From DATGKG01 sp963851325 (GTDB lineage: Bacteria; Desulfobacterota; Binatia; Binatales; Binataceae), in assembly GCA_963851325.1 (NCBI GenBank), contig CAWKOR010000001.1, forward strand, positions 2,852,001 to 2,916,000: a DNA stretch of 64,000 nt, written 5' to 3'. The notes beneath the pieces were generated by a model, which did no database searches, was not told where the DNA came from, and saw only the letters and a list, made by a program, of their open reading frames with translations. Shown in pieces: positions 21,252 through 29,742 of this stretch (position 1 is the stretch's first letter; the number at the start of each line of letters is the position of its first letter). Made by a program: the position numbers and the translations under genes.

Positions 21252-22073
21252 TCATTTAGCCGTCGATTCAGACGCCATCGAGGCCTCGCCGGCTTCCCGT
21301 TCCCCCGCGCTCGCATCCAGGGTCGAGGAAACCGCAGCATCCGCCTCGCCATTTTGGGTTCGTTTATGCGCCAAGGCCTCGACGGCAGATTCGGCAGGCT
21401 TTTCAGCTCTTCCTTCCGATGCCTGGCCTTCCTGGGTGAGTTCTTTGATGTAATCCAGCTCCTCGAACGGCTCATCCGACGCCATCCGCTCCTTGCGCCG
21501 CCGCTCGAGGATCGTCAGGCATCGTGTGATCATCGTGTTGATCGCGCCCTGATAGCGCAAAATCGTGCGTGCCGAAACGCCGCTGGGAATGGTCGGCGCA
21601 CCTAAACCCGCTTCGTGAAAAAACTCATCCTGATGCTTCAACACCTGCTCGCGCACTGTCACTCCCTGGTAGTGGCGCTCGTATTCGTTGAATTCGTCGA
21701 TCGGCATCGGGGTGGCCCATCCACGCCAGGCCGCCTCCTGCTCATAGGTCCACACCTTCGCCAGCTTCCAGTAGCATCCGGCGAGTTGCTGCACCGTCAT
21801 TTGCTCGATCACGGTGCGCGGCTGGAACTCCTGCGCGAGGCCGGCCACGATTGCGTCGAATTCGGCGCGCCGCTCCTCGCCCTCGATCGTCACGTTGAAT
21901 GCGGCCTTGGCGAGGATGCCGTGGCGCAATGCATTGAGGCTCGCACGCGCCTTGCCTTCCGGAGTGCGCGGCCCGGTCGAGCGTTGCGCATTGGCGCGAT
22001 TGGCGGCGGCTTTGCGCTCGCTGACAGGAGGGTTGTGTGATGCGGAGTTTTCCGAAGGGTTTGATGTGAGCAT
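21252..22073 (-). CDS. Uncharacterised protein with ANRANAQ-STGPRTPEGKARAS-LNALRHG motif
   Basis: 273-aa protein of no known function. The N-terminal signature AAANRANAQRSTGPRTPEGKARASLNALRHGI (residues about 23-53) marks a family often seen, from memory, in multiple copies in Acidobacteria and Planctomycetes genomes. The middle is helical (EQMTVQQLAGCYWKLAKVWTYEQEAAWR), and the C-terminus from about residue 225 is low-complexity and rich in Glu/Ala/Ser. There is no signal peptide or membrane segment. The start at 22073 is chosen because GGAG lies 6 nt upstream; an ATG at 22103 has no Shine-Dalgarno. It is expressed away from gyrB's promoter region. Confidence 0.7.
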   Translation of the reverse strand: MLTSNPSENSASHNPPVSERKAAANRANAQRSTGPRTPEGKARASLNALRHGILAKAAFNVTIEGEERRAEFDAIVAGLAQEFQPRTVIEQMTVQQLAGCYWKLAKVWTYEQEAAWRGWATPMPIDEFNEYERHYQGVTVREQVLKHQDEFFHEAGLGAPTIPSGVSARTILRYQGAINTMITRCLTILERRRKERMASDEPFEELDYIKELTQEGQASEGRAEKPAESAVEALAHKRTQNGEADAAVSSTLDASAGEREAGEASMASESTAK

Positions 22074-22244
22074 AGCGTCTCCGAATGATGAGCCGACACG
22101 CATGCCGATCGCATCGGTGAGTTGGGCGAGAGACGCTGACGGGGAGGCATAGGGGAAAACCGCCTCCCGCGATGAAACCTTTATTATTTCGGAAGTGACT
22201 CCAGGTGTAAAGAGGGTAACCTATCGACTATGGATGTTCGCGGG

Positions 22245-22346
22245 ATGTTCGCGAACGACGCGACCCGCAGCGATGATGCAAGCGCAAAGATCTCCTGCAA
22301 CCGAGATATCGTTGCGGGCGGTTCGCGAACCGCCCCTACCGGAAAT
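22245..22346. repeat. Composite REP element
   Basis: The 450-bp gene-free stretch 22074-22521 contains this composite: gttcgcgaacgac ... cgacccgcagcgatgatg ... gatatcgttgcgggcg gttcgcgaac cgcccctaccgg. The order (palindrome, CGATG spacer, palindrome) is the same as in the tandem array at 23341-23915, so the two belong to one family. Nothing else is recognised in the stretch except the GGGAGG ribosome binding site before 22522. Confidence 0.6.
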
Positions 22347-22521
22347 GACATCAAGTCATTAGACGCTTAACACATTATTACTTGCATTAGCCTCGGCGCA
22401 TTGCTAACCGAACGCCTAGGGAATGCTACATTTGGTAGAGGCGCTCCCCAGCTTCGCATACTCCTTCCTCTGCGCCTGATTGAGGTCCGCGATCGCCAAT
22501 TCTGTGGGAGGTTGAAAAGCC

Positions 22522-23232
22522 ATGCTGCAAATTGCCGTTATCAACGAATCTACCGCGTCCACTGATGCTGCCGTGCAGGCGATGCTGCCGGCCTTCGATC
22601 AGCAATGGAACAAGGACCTGCAATCGGTCTGGAGCGTCGATCCGGTGACCTTCGCCTTTCATGCCAAGGGCAAGAAACCGCCGGCCGGCTCATGGTGGCT
22701 GGTATTCCTCGACAACAGCGACCAGGCCGACGCGCTCGCCTATCACGACCTGACCAATGAGGGCCTGCCGATTTCCAAGGTCTTCGTGAAAACCCTTGCC
22801 GCCGATAACGCCAGCCTCAGCGTCGGCGCGACGCATGAGCTATGCGAGATGGCAGTCGATCCGTGGCTCAACAGTGCTTACCAGGATCGCAAGGGTATCT
22901 TCTGGGCCGGCGAGGTCTGCGATCCGGTCGAAGAGGACAAATATGGATACAAGATCGGCAACATTTTGGTCACCGATTTTGTCACTCCGGATTGGTTCGC
23001 GCATGCCCATTCGCACAGCACGGTGGACTTCAAGCATCATGCGCATGCGCCATTTCAGGTCCTGACCGGCGGCTACGCGCAGTACTTCGATGCGCAAAAT
23101 GGATGGCAACAAATCACCGGGCATCAGGCTAAGCAGAGCGCGCGCGCTACGCCGACGCGCGGATCGCGCCGCGAGCGACGCGCGCGCAAGATTGAGCAGT
23201 TGGTCCCAAGCAGTCCCGACTTCCGGTCCTGA
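22522..23232 (+). CDS. Putative metalloprotease-like protein with HELCE...D motif
   Basis: 236-aa protein without assigned function. It contains GATHELCEMAVDPWLNSAY (about residues 102-120), a His-Glu-x-x-Glu pattern followed by Asp-Pro, and then GEVCDPVEEDKYGYKIGNILVTDFVTPDWF. Proteins with (S/T)HE...E-x-x-DP followed by E(V/I)xDP are usually annotated as hypothetical or putative metallopeptidases. His105, Glu106 and a downstream acidic residue could bind zinc. There is no signal peptide, and the C-terminus is strongly basic (RGSRRERRARK). A good ribosome binding site (GGGAGG) precedes the ATG. The enzymatic role is inference. Confidence 0.6.
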   Translation: MLQIAVINESTASTDAAVQAMLPAFDQQWNKDLQSVWSVDPVTFAFHAKGKKPPAGSWWLVFLDNSDQADALAYHDLTNEGLPISKVFVKTLAADNASLSVGATHELCEMAVDPWLNSAYQDRKGIFWAGEVCDPVEEDKYGYKIGNILVTDFVTPDWFAHAHSHSTVDFKHHAHAPFQVLTGGYAQYFDAQNGWQQITGHQAKQSARATPTRGSRRERRARKIEQLVPSSPDFRS

Positions 23233-23340
23233 TTCGATCCGCGGCTGACGCGCGTCAGATCACGCAATCGCGCCTCGATCATTGGCCCCGCTTTCCGTCT
23301 CGACGCGGACGGCGGGGCCTTCGCGATTCCAGAATTCGAA

Positions 23341-23915
23341 CGATGCTGCAATCGCGAGGATCTTCGGCAATCGCCACCTCGCTGCGGGCGCTTCGCAAAC
23401 CGCACATACCGGAAAATGGCTCGAAGCGTTAATGGTGCATCCGGCATCGACGCGCAGAGGCGGGGTCTTCGCGATTCTCCGATCCGAACCCAGGCCGGGG
23501 ACCTTCCTTATTCCGCGATTCGAATGGACCGCCTGGCCGCCCCGCGCACCACCCTCTGGTAGGGGTCGTTCGCGAACGACCCGCAACGATGCTGCTCTCG
23601 CGAGGATCTTCCGCAATCGCCACCTCGCTGCGGGCGCTTCGCGAACCGCCCCTACCGGAAAATGGCTCGAAGCGTTAATGGTGCATCCGGCATCGACGCG
23701 CAGAGGCGGGTCTTCGCGATTCTCCGATCCGAACGCAGGCCGGGGACCTTCCTTATTCCGCGATTCGAATGGACCGCCTGGCCGCCCCGCGCACCACCCT
23801 CTGGTAGGGGTCGTTCGCGAACGACCCGCAACGATGCTGCTCTCGCGAGGATCTTCCGCAATCGCCACCTCGCTGCGGGCGCTTCGCGAACCGCCCCCTA
23901 CCGGAAAATGGCTCG
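23341..23915. repeat. Tandem array, period about 245 bp, with REP palindromes
   Basis: Two full units and a 68-bp partial third unit follow one another. The landmark cgatgctg occurs at 23341, 23587 and 23832 (spacings 246 and 245). Each full unit holds two palindromes: cttcgcgaaccgcccctaccgg and ctctggtaggggtcgttcgcgaacgacc. Units 1 and 2 are almost identical, while the first palindrome of unit 1 has a few changes. A degenerate earlier copy may start near 23300. The 726 bp between 23233 and 23958 contains no gene. Frames that appear open here on both strands are created by the repeat and have repeated translations. Confidence 0.8.
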
Positions 23916-23958
23916 GGCCCGTTGAGAACAGGTCCGCACTTACAAAATATTGTGACCG

Positions 23959-24816
23959 TCAGCGCAGGAAATCGACCGCTAGCTCCGCGACCAGGGCCGG
24001 CTTCTCCATCGGCATGAAGTGCCCGGTATCCGCGATGTTCATTACCCGACCCTTGGGCAGCTTCGCCGCGATCGAATCCGACAAGCTGCGCGCCAGCGAA
24101 TCGCTCTTCTCGCCGAACAGCACCAGCAACGGCGTCTGCGCGCGCACGATGCGTCCCAACCCGTCGAAATCGCGCGAGGTCTCGTAAAAGCGCGCCTCGA
24201 TCTCGGGCTTGCACTTAAGCTCGCGCTTCCCTTCGGCGTTGAGGCGGGTGCCGAACTCGCAATAGTCGCGCAGCATCGATTTGTCCCAACTGTCGAAGGG
24301 CGGCTTGCGATCGAAGTTTTGAAACATCGCTTCGACGCTCTCGAAGATGCGCTTGCGCTTCAGCGTGCTCTCGATGAATGGATTGCGCCATCCCAGTTCC
24401 GGCGCAGTCGGTGATTCGAACACCACCGGCTCGGCCAGCACCGCGCGCGATATCAAATCCGGACGCTCAAAGGCCAGCGCTCCAATTGCGGTCGCGCCCG
24501 CGGAATGACCGAACGCGCGGATTTGGCGAAATCCCATCGCGGTGAGGAAGCCCGCCAGATCCTCCATCGTGCGCTGCCAGTTGTACTCGCCGTCGGGCGC
24601 CGGCGAGCTGTCGCCGTGGCCGCGCTGATCGTAGCTGTAGACGTGGCCGATGCGGGTCAGCGCGGATGCGATCGGCGCGTAGATGCGGCCGAGGAATCCG
24701 GTCGCATGCAAGAGCACGATCGGATCGCCGTCGCCGCCCCAATCGAGGGTGTGCAGGCGGACTCCATTGACGTCGAGGGTTCCACTTTTCGGTTCCACGA
24801 AACTGGTCAGGCCCAT
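23959..24816 (-). CDS. Alpha/beta hydrolase
   Basis: 285-aa hydrolase of the epoxide hydrolase/haloalkane dehalogenase-like class. The strand-3 loop is LLHATGFLGRIYAP (oxyanion hole). DQRGHGDSS follows, and the nucleophile elbow is GHSAGA (Ser near residue 105). The acid is probably Asp/Glu in the LLVLFGEKSDSL region, and the His is in DTGHFMPMEKP near the end. There is no signal peptide, so it is cytoplasmic. It is divergent from the GH-GT2 gene (83 bp apart). The substrate is unknown. Confidence 0.9.
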   Translation of the reverse strand: MGLTSFVEPKSGTLDVNGVRLHTLDWGGDGDPIVLLHATGFLGRIYAPIASALTRIGHVYSYDQRGHGDSSPAPDGEYNWQRTMEDLAGFLTAMGFRQIRAFGHSAGATAIGALAFERPDLISRAVLAEPVVFESPTAPELGWRNPFIESTLKRKRIFESVEAMFQNFDRKPPFDSWDKSMLRDYCEFGTRLNAEGKRELKCKPEIEARFYETSRDFDGLGRIVRAQTPLLVLFGEKSDSLARSLSDSIAAKLPKGRVMNIADTGHFMPMEKPALVAELAVDFLR

Positions 24817-24899
24817 TTGGGCTCAAATTCTCGCGGCCCGCGTCGGGGTTAGTCAAGCCGCGTTGCGCCGCCTGACGCTTTACGATTAGCTCATCGGGC

Positions 24900-27344
24900 A
24901 TGGGCCGGCTGGTTGCACGGGGAAAATATCTTTTCGATGGCGAGCGCAAGTTCCTGGCGCGCGGCGTCTCCTACGGGCCATTTCCGGAAAATTCGCGCGG
25001 CGAGCGTTATCCCGAGCCGGAGCGGGTCGCGGCGGACTTCGCGCTGATGAACCAGATGGGCGCCAACGTGGTGCGCTGCTACGTGCCGCCGCCGCCCTGG
25101 CTCCTCGAGGAAGCTATCCGGCACAATTTGCGCCTGATGGTCGGTATCCCGTGGCCGTTTCACATGGCGTTTCTCGACTCGCGCGAGATGGCGGCCGGCA
25201 TCCGCAACTCGATTCGCAAAGGCGTCGAGGACCTCCGCCAGTACGGCGACGCGATTTTGGCTTACAGCCTCGGCAACGAGGTCCGTGCGGACATCGCGCG
25301 ATGGCACGGGCCGCGCGCGGTCAGCAATTTTCTGCGCGAGCTGTGCGATATCGGCAAGCAGGCCGATCCGGACGGCCTCTTCACCTATTCGAATTATCCG
25401 ACCACCGAATATCTCGATCTGAGTTTTCTCGATTTCGTATGCTTCAACGTCTACCTCCATCGCGAGGCTGACTATCGCCGCTATCTCACCCATCTGATGG
25501 CGGCGACCGGCGAGCGTCCGTTGATGCTGAGCGAAACCGGCATGGATACCATTCGCGAAGGCGAGGAGCACCAGGCGGAGTTGCTCGCATGGCAGGCGCG
25601 CGCGGCGTTCGAAATCGGGCTGTCGGGATTTATCGTGTTCGCGTTCACCGACGAATGGCATACCGGCGGGGTCGAGATTGCCGATTGGGCATTCGGCCTG
25701 GTGAAAAAAGATCGCACCCCCAAGCGCGCGTTCGAGGCGGTCGGTGCAATTTTTCAAGGCGCGCTTCCACCGCCGCTCCGGAACACTCCAAAAGCATCGG
25801 TGATTGTCCCCGCCTACAATTCAGCCGGGTCGCTTGGCGCATGCCTCGAATCATTGAAGGAGCTTCGCTACCCCGACTACGAGACCATCGTGGTCGACGA
25901 CGGCTCGACCGACTCGACCGCGCAGATCGCTGAAGCCAATAAAGCGCGCATGATTCGCGTCGAGCACCACGGCCTCGCGGCGGCGCGCAATGCCGCAATC
26001 GCGGCAGCCACCGGCGAGATCGTCGCCTTCATCGATTCCGATGCGCGCGCCGATGCGGATTGGCTCTATCACCTCGTCGAAGCGATCACGCGGCGGGGAG
26101 CGGCAGCCGCCGGCGGACCGAATTTCGCTCCGCGTGATACCGATCCTGCCTACGCCTTCGCGCCCGGAGTCCCGCGCGAAGTGCGCGGCGACGGCGACGA
26201 GCTTTCGCAACTGTGCGGATGCAACATGGCGATCACCAAAGCGGCCCTACAGGAAGTAGGCGGCTTCGATGAGTCATTCACCGCGGCGGGCGACGACGTC
26301 GATCTCTCGTGGCGGCTGGCCGAGTTACCGCAGGAGAAGCGCGCGCCGATTGTCAGCGCGCCCGGCGCGGTGGTCATCCACCAGCGCCGCACGAATTTAA
26401 GCGATTATCTCGCGCAACAGCGCGGCTATGGCGCGGGCGAAAATCTCCTCTCCAGAAAGTATCCCGATCGCTCGCCGCATCAAGCCGGACTGTATGGCGG
26501 CGCGGGCTCCTGGCTGTCGGCGCTGCTCGGCGGTCCGCGCGTCTATCATGGCGCATTCGGGCGTGGGCTGTTCCAGTCCGTCTATGCGGGCGCCGACCTG
26601 CCCTGGCTGGCCGAGCTGCCGCAGACCTTCCAATGGATAGTGGTGTCGCTGATCCTCGCGATGGCGGGCTCGCTGTCGCCGTTGCTCGGCGCACTCGGAT
26701 GCCTCGGCATTGTGGTGTCGATTGCGAGCGCGATCCTCTCCGCCGCATTCGCCGATACCGATGGCCGCGAGATTTCGCCCGCCTCGCGCGTCAGGCTCGC
26801 GATGCTGTACCTGATCGGACTGCCGGTGCGAAGTTTTGCGCGCGCGAGCTACCGACTGGCTCGTGCGCCGCAGCGCGGGACCGCGCCGAAGATACCCTTC
26901 AGCTTTCGCGGCAGGATCGTCTTCCGCGGAGAAGGCGAGGCCATCGAAAAGATCGATTCCGCCGCCCTGCTCGCCGACACGCGCGCCGCGCTGATCAAGT
27001 CCGGGCTTCGGGTCGCGGCGACCGACGGCTTCAAAGCATGGGACCTCAACGTCATGCCGCGGTGCCCCATTCGATTCCCAATCAATGCGGTTCGCGTGAG
27101 CGATGATTCGATTGCGCTGATGTGGCGCACGATTCCGGAACCGATCGGCGCGATCGTCGCGGTGGCGATGTTGATCGCTCTGACGATCGCTTTCGGATGG
27201 ATCATGTTCGTCGTGCTGGTGGTCTGCGCGGCGTTCTTCGCCGCTCCTGCGTTGCGGGTGCCGTCGCTGCTCGCCGCGGCCGCCGATTCGATCGCCAAAG
27301 CGAAAGGTTTGCAGGTCGACTTGCGCGCGGGAGAGACCCATTGA
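24900..27344 (+). CDS. Membrane glycosidase-glycosyltransferase fusion (GH TIM barrel + GT2)
   Basis: 814-aa bifunctional-looking protein. Residues about 1-290 form a clan GH-A-type barrel: YSLGNEV gives the likely acid/base Glu127 and LSETGMD the likely nucleophile Glu212. Residues about 297-560 are a family 2 glycosyltransferase with VIVPAYNSAGS, DDGSTDST (333-340), the DSDA metal site (379-382) and GDDVDLSWR (acceptor Asp465/466). Membrane helices follow near 580-640, and two more near 755-790. The GT2 half would build a beta-linked glycan at the membrane and the GH half could trim or transfer it. The next gene is an ABC exporter coupled by a TTGA overlap, so synthesis and export are probably one system. 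The glycan is unknown. Confidence 0.85.
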   Translation: MGRLVARGKYLFDGERKFLARGVSYGPFPENSRGERYPEPERVAADFALMNQMGANVVRCYVPPPPWLLEEAIRHNLRLMVGIPWPFHMAFLDSREMAAGIRNSIRKGVEDLRQYGDAILAYSLGNEVRADIARWHGPRAVSNFLRELCDIGKQADPDGLFTYSNYPTTEYLDLSFLDFVCFNVYLHREADYRRYLTHLMAATGERPLMLSETGMDTIREGEEHQAELLAWQARAAFEIGLSGFIVFAFTDEWHTGGVEIADWAFGLVKKDRTPKRAFEAVGAIFQGALPPPLRNTPKASVIVPAYNSAGSLGACLESLKELRYPDYETIVVDDGSTDSTAQIAEANKARMIRVEHHGLAAARNAAIAAATGEIVAFIDSDARADADWLYHLVEAITRRGAAAAGGPNFAPRDTDPAYAFAPGVPREVRGDGDELSQLCGCNMAITKAALQEVGGFDESFTAAGDDVDLSWRLAELPQEKRAPIVSAPGAVVIHQRRTNLSDYLAQQRGYGAGENLLSRKYPDRSPHQAGLYGGAGSWLSALLGGPRVYHGAFGRGLFQSVYAGADLPWLAELPQTFQWIVVSLILAMAGSLSPLLGALGCLGIVVSIASAILSAAFADTDGREISPASRVRLAMLYLIGLPVRSFARASYRLARAPQRGTAPKIPFSFRGRIVFRGEGEAIEKIDSAALLADTRAALIKSGLRVAATDGFKAWDLNVMPRCPIRFPINAVRVSDDSIALMWRTIPEPIGAIVAVAMLIALTIAFGWIMFVVLVVCAAFFAAPALRVPSLLAAAADSIAKAKGLQVDLRAGETH

Positions 27345-29125
27345 GCGCGCTCGAGATCTATGCCGAAGTCTTCCGCCGCATGCGGCAGCACCTGTGGCGC
27401 TTCCTCCTCGCGATTGGCGGCGTCGCATTGGGCGCGGCGATGGAGGTGCTCAAACCGTGGCCGCTCAAAGTCCTGATCGACAACGTGCTAAGCGGCAAAC
27501 CGCTGCGGGTCGCCGCGCTCGCGAGCTACTCGAAAATGGATTTGCTCCTCGCCGCATGCGTCGGCGGAGTTCTCATCTACCTGCTGACCGGAATTCTCAC
27601 CGTCGCCAACAACTACATTTCGATTTCGATTGGCCAGCGGATGGTCAACGATTTGCGCGGCCAGCTGTTCGATCACCTGCAGCGCCTTTCGCTCGGCTTC
27701 CACCGGCGGCGCGAAATCGGCGACCTGATGGTGCGCATCGTTTACGACACCTTCGCGATCCAGACCATCACGATGAACGGGGTTTTCCAGATTCTCGCAT
27801 CCTCGATTCTGCTGATCGGGATGTTCATCGTAATGATCAAAATCGATGTCACGATGACGCTGATCGCGCTCGGCGTCATACCGCTGCTGGTGATCCTGAT
27901 CGCTTCGGTCAGCGGCACCATCGACCAGCTCGCGAGCGAGGCGCGCATCAAGGAGAGCGCGCTGTATACCGTGGCGCATCGCGCGCTGGCCTCGATCCAC
28001 GTGGTGCAGGCCTTCACGCGCGAAGCCGAATCCTATCGCGAGTTCGTGCGCTCCAGCAGCGAGAGCCTGGGCGAGAATCTGCGCCTCTACACCTTTCAAT
28101 CCATTTACGCGGGCGGCGTCAGCGTGGTGATCGCGATCGGCACCGCGCTGGTGATGTATGTCGGCGCGCTGCACGTGATGAGCGCGCGGCTCACGATCGG
28201 CGGCCTGATCGTTTTCACCTCCTATCTCGCGTCGCTGTATGCGCCCATCAATCAGATCTTCCAGACCTACGGCCTGGTCGAGAGCGCCAAGGCGGGCCTG
28301 CGGCGATGCCTCGAGCTGCTCGCCGTTGATCCGGAAATTCAGGATCGTGCGGGCGCGCGCGCAATGCCGCGGGTGCGCGGCGAGGTCGAATTCGATCAGG
28401 TAGTCTTTGCCTACGAAGCGGCGAATCCGGTTCTGAAGGGAATCAGTTTCAGCGCAAAGGCGGGCGAATCGATTGCGATTGTGGGGCCCAGCGGCGCCGG
28501 CAAGACCACCATGGCGAGCCTGGTCACGCGTTTCTACGAGCCGCAACAAGGCGTCATCAAAATCGACGGACGTGATCTGCGCGAGGTTACGCTGGAATCG
28601 TTGCGCAAGAATATCGCGGTGGTCCTGCAGCCGCCGCTGGTACTCGGCGATACGCTGCGCGCGAATATCGCACTGGGAAAACCCGGCGCGAGCGACGACG
28701 AGGTGCGGCGCGCCGCGGCGATGGCGCGGCTCGATCCGGTCCTCGCGAAGTTGCCGCGCGGCCTCGAGGAGCAGGTCGGACAGGGCGGCCACAGCCTGTC
28801 CGAAGGCGAGGCCCAGCGCGTGACCATCGCGCGCGCGCTGCTCAAGGACGCGCCGATCCTGATCATGGACGAGCCGACCAGCGCGCTGGATACCGAAACC
28901 GAGGCGCTGGTGCTGGCTGCGGTGCAGGAGGCGATGCGCGGGCGGACCACGCTGGTGATCGCGCATCGGCTCTCGACGATTCAGAACGCCGATCGCATAT
29001 TGGTACTGCGCGGCGGCGTGATCGAGGAGCAGGGGAGCTTTCAGGAACTGCTCTCGCAAGGCGGATTTTTCAGCTATCTGTACAATTTGCAGGCCTGGAA
29101 GGAACCCGCGACCGACCAGCAGTAG
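27341..29125 (+). CDS. ABC exporter, fused permease and ATPase
   Basis: 594-aa half-transporter of the MsbA/lipid-and-glycan exporter type. The N-terminal permease has about six helices (residues 15-330). The nucleotide-binding domain has Walker A GPSGAGKTT, Walker B ILIMDEPTSALD and a variant signature LSEGEAQR instead of LSGGQ. The start is TTG 27341, overlapping the previous stop as TTGA, with GGGAG 6-10 nt before it. A longer frame from 27122 lies inside the upstream gene and is rejected. With the GH-GT2 gene it probably forms a glycan or glycolipid synthesis/export pair. It would act as a homodimer. Confidence 0.92.
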   Translation: MSALEIYAEVFRRMRQHLWRFLLAIGGVALGAAMEVLKPWPLKVLIDNVLSGKPLRVAALASYSKMDLLLAACVGGVLIYLLTGILTVANNYISISIGQRMVNDLRGQLFDHLQRLSLGFHRRREIGDLMVRIVYDTFAIQTITMNGVFQILASSILLIGMFIVMIKIDVTMTLIALGVIPLLVILIASVSGTIDQLASEARIKESALYTVAHRALASIHVVQAFTREAESYREFVRSSSESLGENLRLYTFQSIYAGGVSVVIAIGTALVMYVGALHVMSARLTIGGLIVFTSYLASLYAPINQIFQTYGLVESAKAGLRRCLELLAVDPEIQDRAGARAMPRVRGEVEFDQVVFAYEAANPVLKGISFSAKAGESIAIVGPSGAGKTTMASLVTRFYEPQQGVIKIDGRDLREVTLESLRKNIAVVLQPPLVLGDTLRANIALGKPGASDDEVRRAAAMARLDPVLAKLPRGLEEQVGQGGHSLSEGEAQRVTIARALLKDAPILIMDEPTSALDTETEALVLAAVQEAMRGRTTLVIAHRLSTIQNADRILVLRGGVIEEQGSFQELLSQGGFFSYLYNLQAWKEPATDQQ

Positions 29126-29136
29126 GAAAATACATC

Positions 29137-29742
29137 ATGTTGAACATTGGACTCACCGGCGGAATCGGATCCGGCAAGAGCACCGTCATCAAGATTCTGG
29201 CCGAGCTTGGCGCGATCGTAATGGACGCCGACAAAATCGCGCATTCCACCTATGCGCCCGGCGGCCCCGCCTATGCCGGTGTCGTCGCCGCGTTCGGCAA
29301 GGAGGTCCTCGCCCCCGACGGCAGCGTCGATCGCAGCAAGCTCGGCCCGATCGTTTTCAAGGAGCCCGCCAAGCTCGGCGAACTGACCGCCGCGGTGTGG
29401 CCGGCGACCAAGCAGCGCATCACCGAGATGATCGCCGAGGCGCGCCACAGCGGCGAGCGCAAACCGATCGTGGTTGAGGCCGCCATCCTCATCGAGGCCA
29501 ATTGGCAATCGGTGTTCGACGAGGTCTGGCTCATCACCGCGGCAAAGGATTTCGTCATCGCGCGGGTCGAACGCGAACGCGGGTTGAAACCCGAGCAGAC
29601 CGAGGCGCGCATCAAGGCGCAACTTTCGGACGACGAGCGGCGCAAGCACGCCACGCTGGAAATCCGCAACAACGGAACCATCGCGGAGCTTCAGCAGCAG
29701 CTTGCGAAGGTCTGGGCGGAGGCCCTGAAGCGCAACGCTTAG
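29137..29742 (+). CDS. coaE: Dephospho-CoA kinase
   Basis: 201-aa P-loop kinase for the last step of coenzyme A synthesis (phosphorylation of the 3'-OH of dephospho-CoA). The P-loop is GLTGGIGSGKST at residues 5-16, the Asp is in VMDADKIAH, and the lid carries RVERERGLKPEQTEARIKAQ. It starts 11 bp after the ABC exporter with TAGGA about 8 nt upstream, so it is probably the last gene of that transcript. It converges with the cobS-like gene with a 4-bp overlap. Confidence 0.95.
   Translation: MLNIGLTGGIGSGKSTVIKILAELGAIVMDADKIAHSTYAPGGPAYAGVVAAFGKEVLAPDGSVDRSKLGPIVFKEPAKLGELTAAVWPATKQRITEMIAEARHSGERKPIVVEAAILIEANWQSVFDEVWLITAAKDFVIARVERERGLKPEQTEARIKAQLSDDERRKHATLEIRNNGTIAELQQQLAKVWAEALKRNA

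Noticed and set aside
23260..24187. Long open frames on both strands through the repeat array (about 200-300 codons).
   Set aside because: They exist because the repeat unit happens to lack stops. Their translations repeat in step with the DNA, start at no ribosome binding site and resemble no protein.
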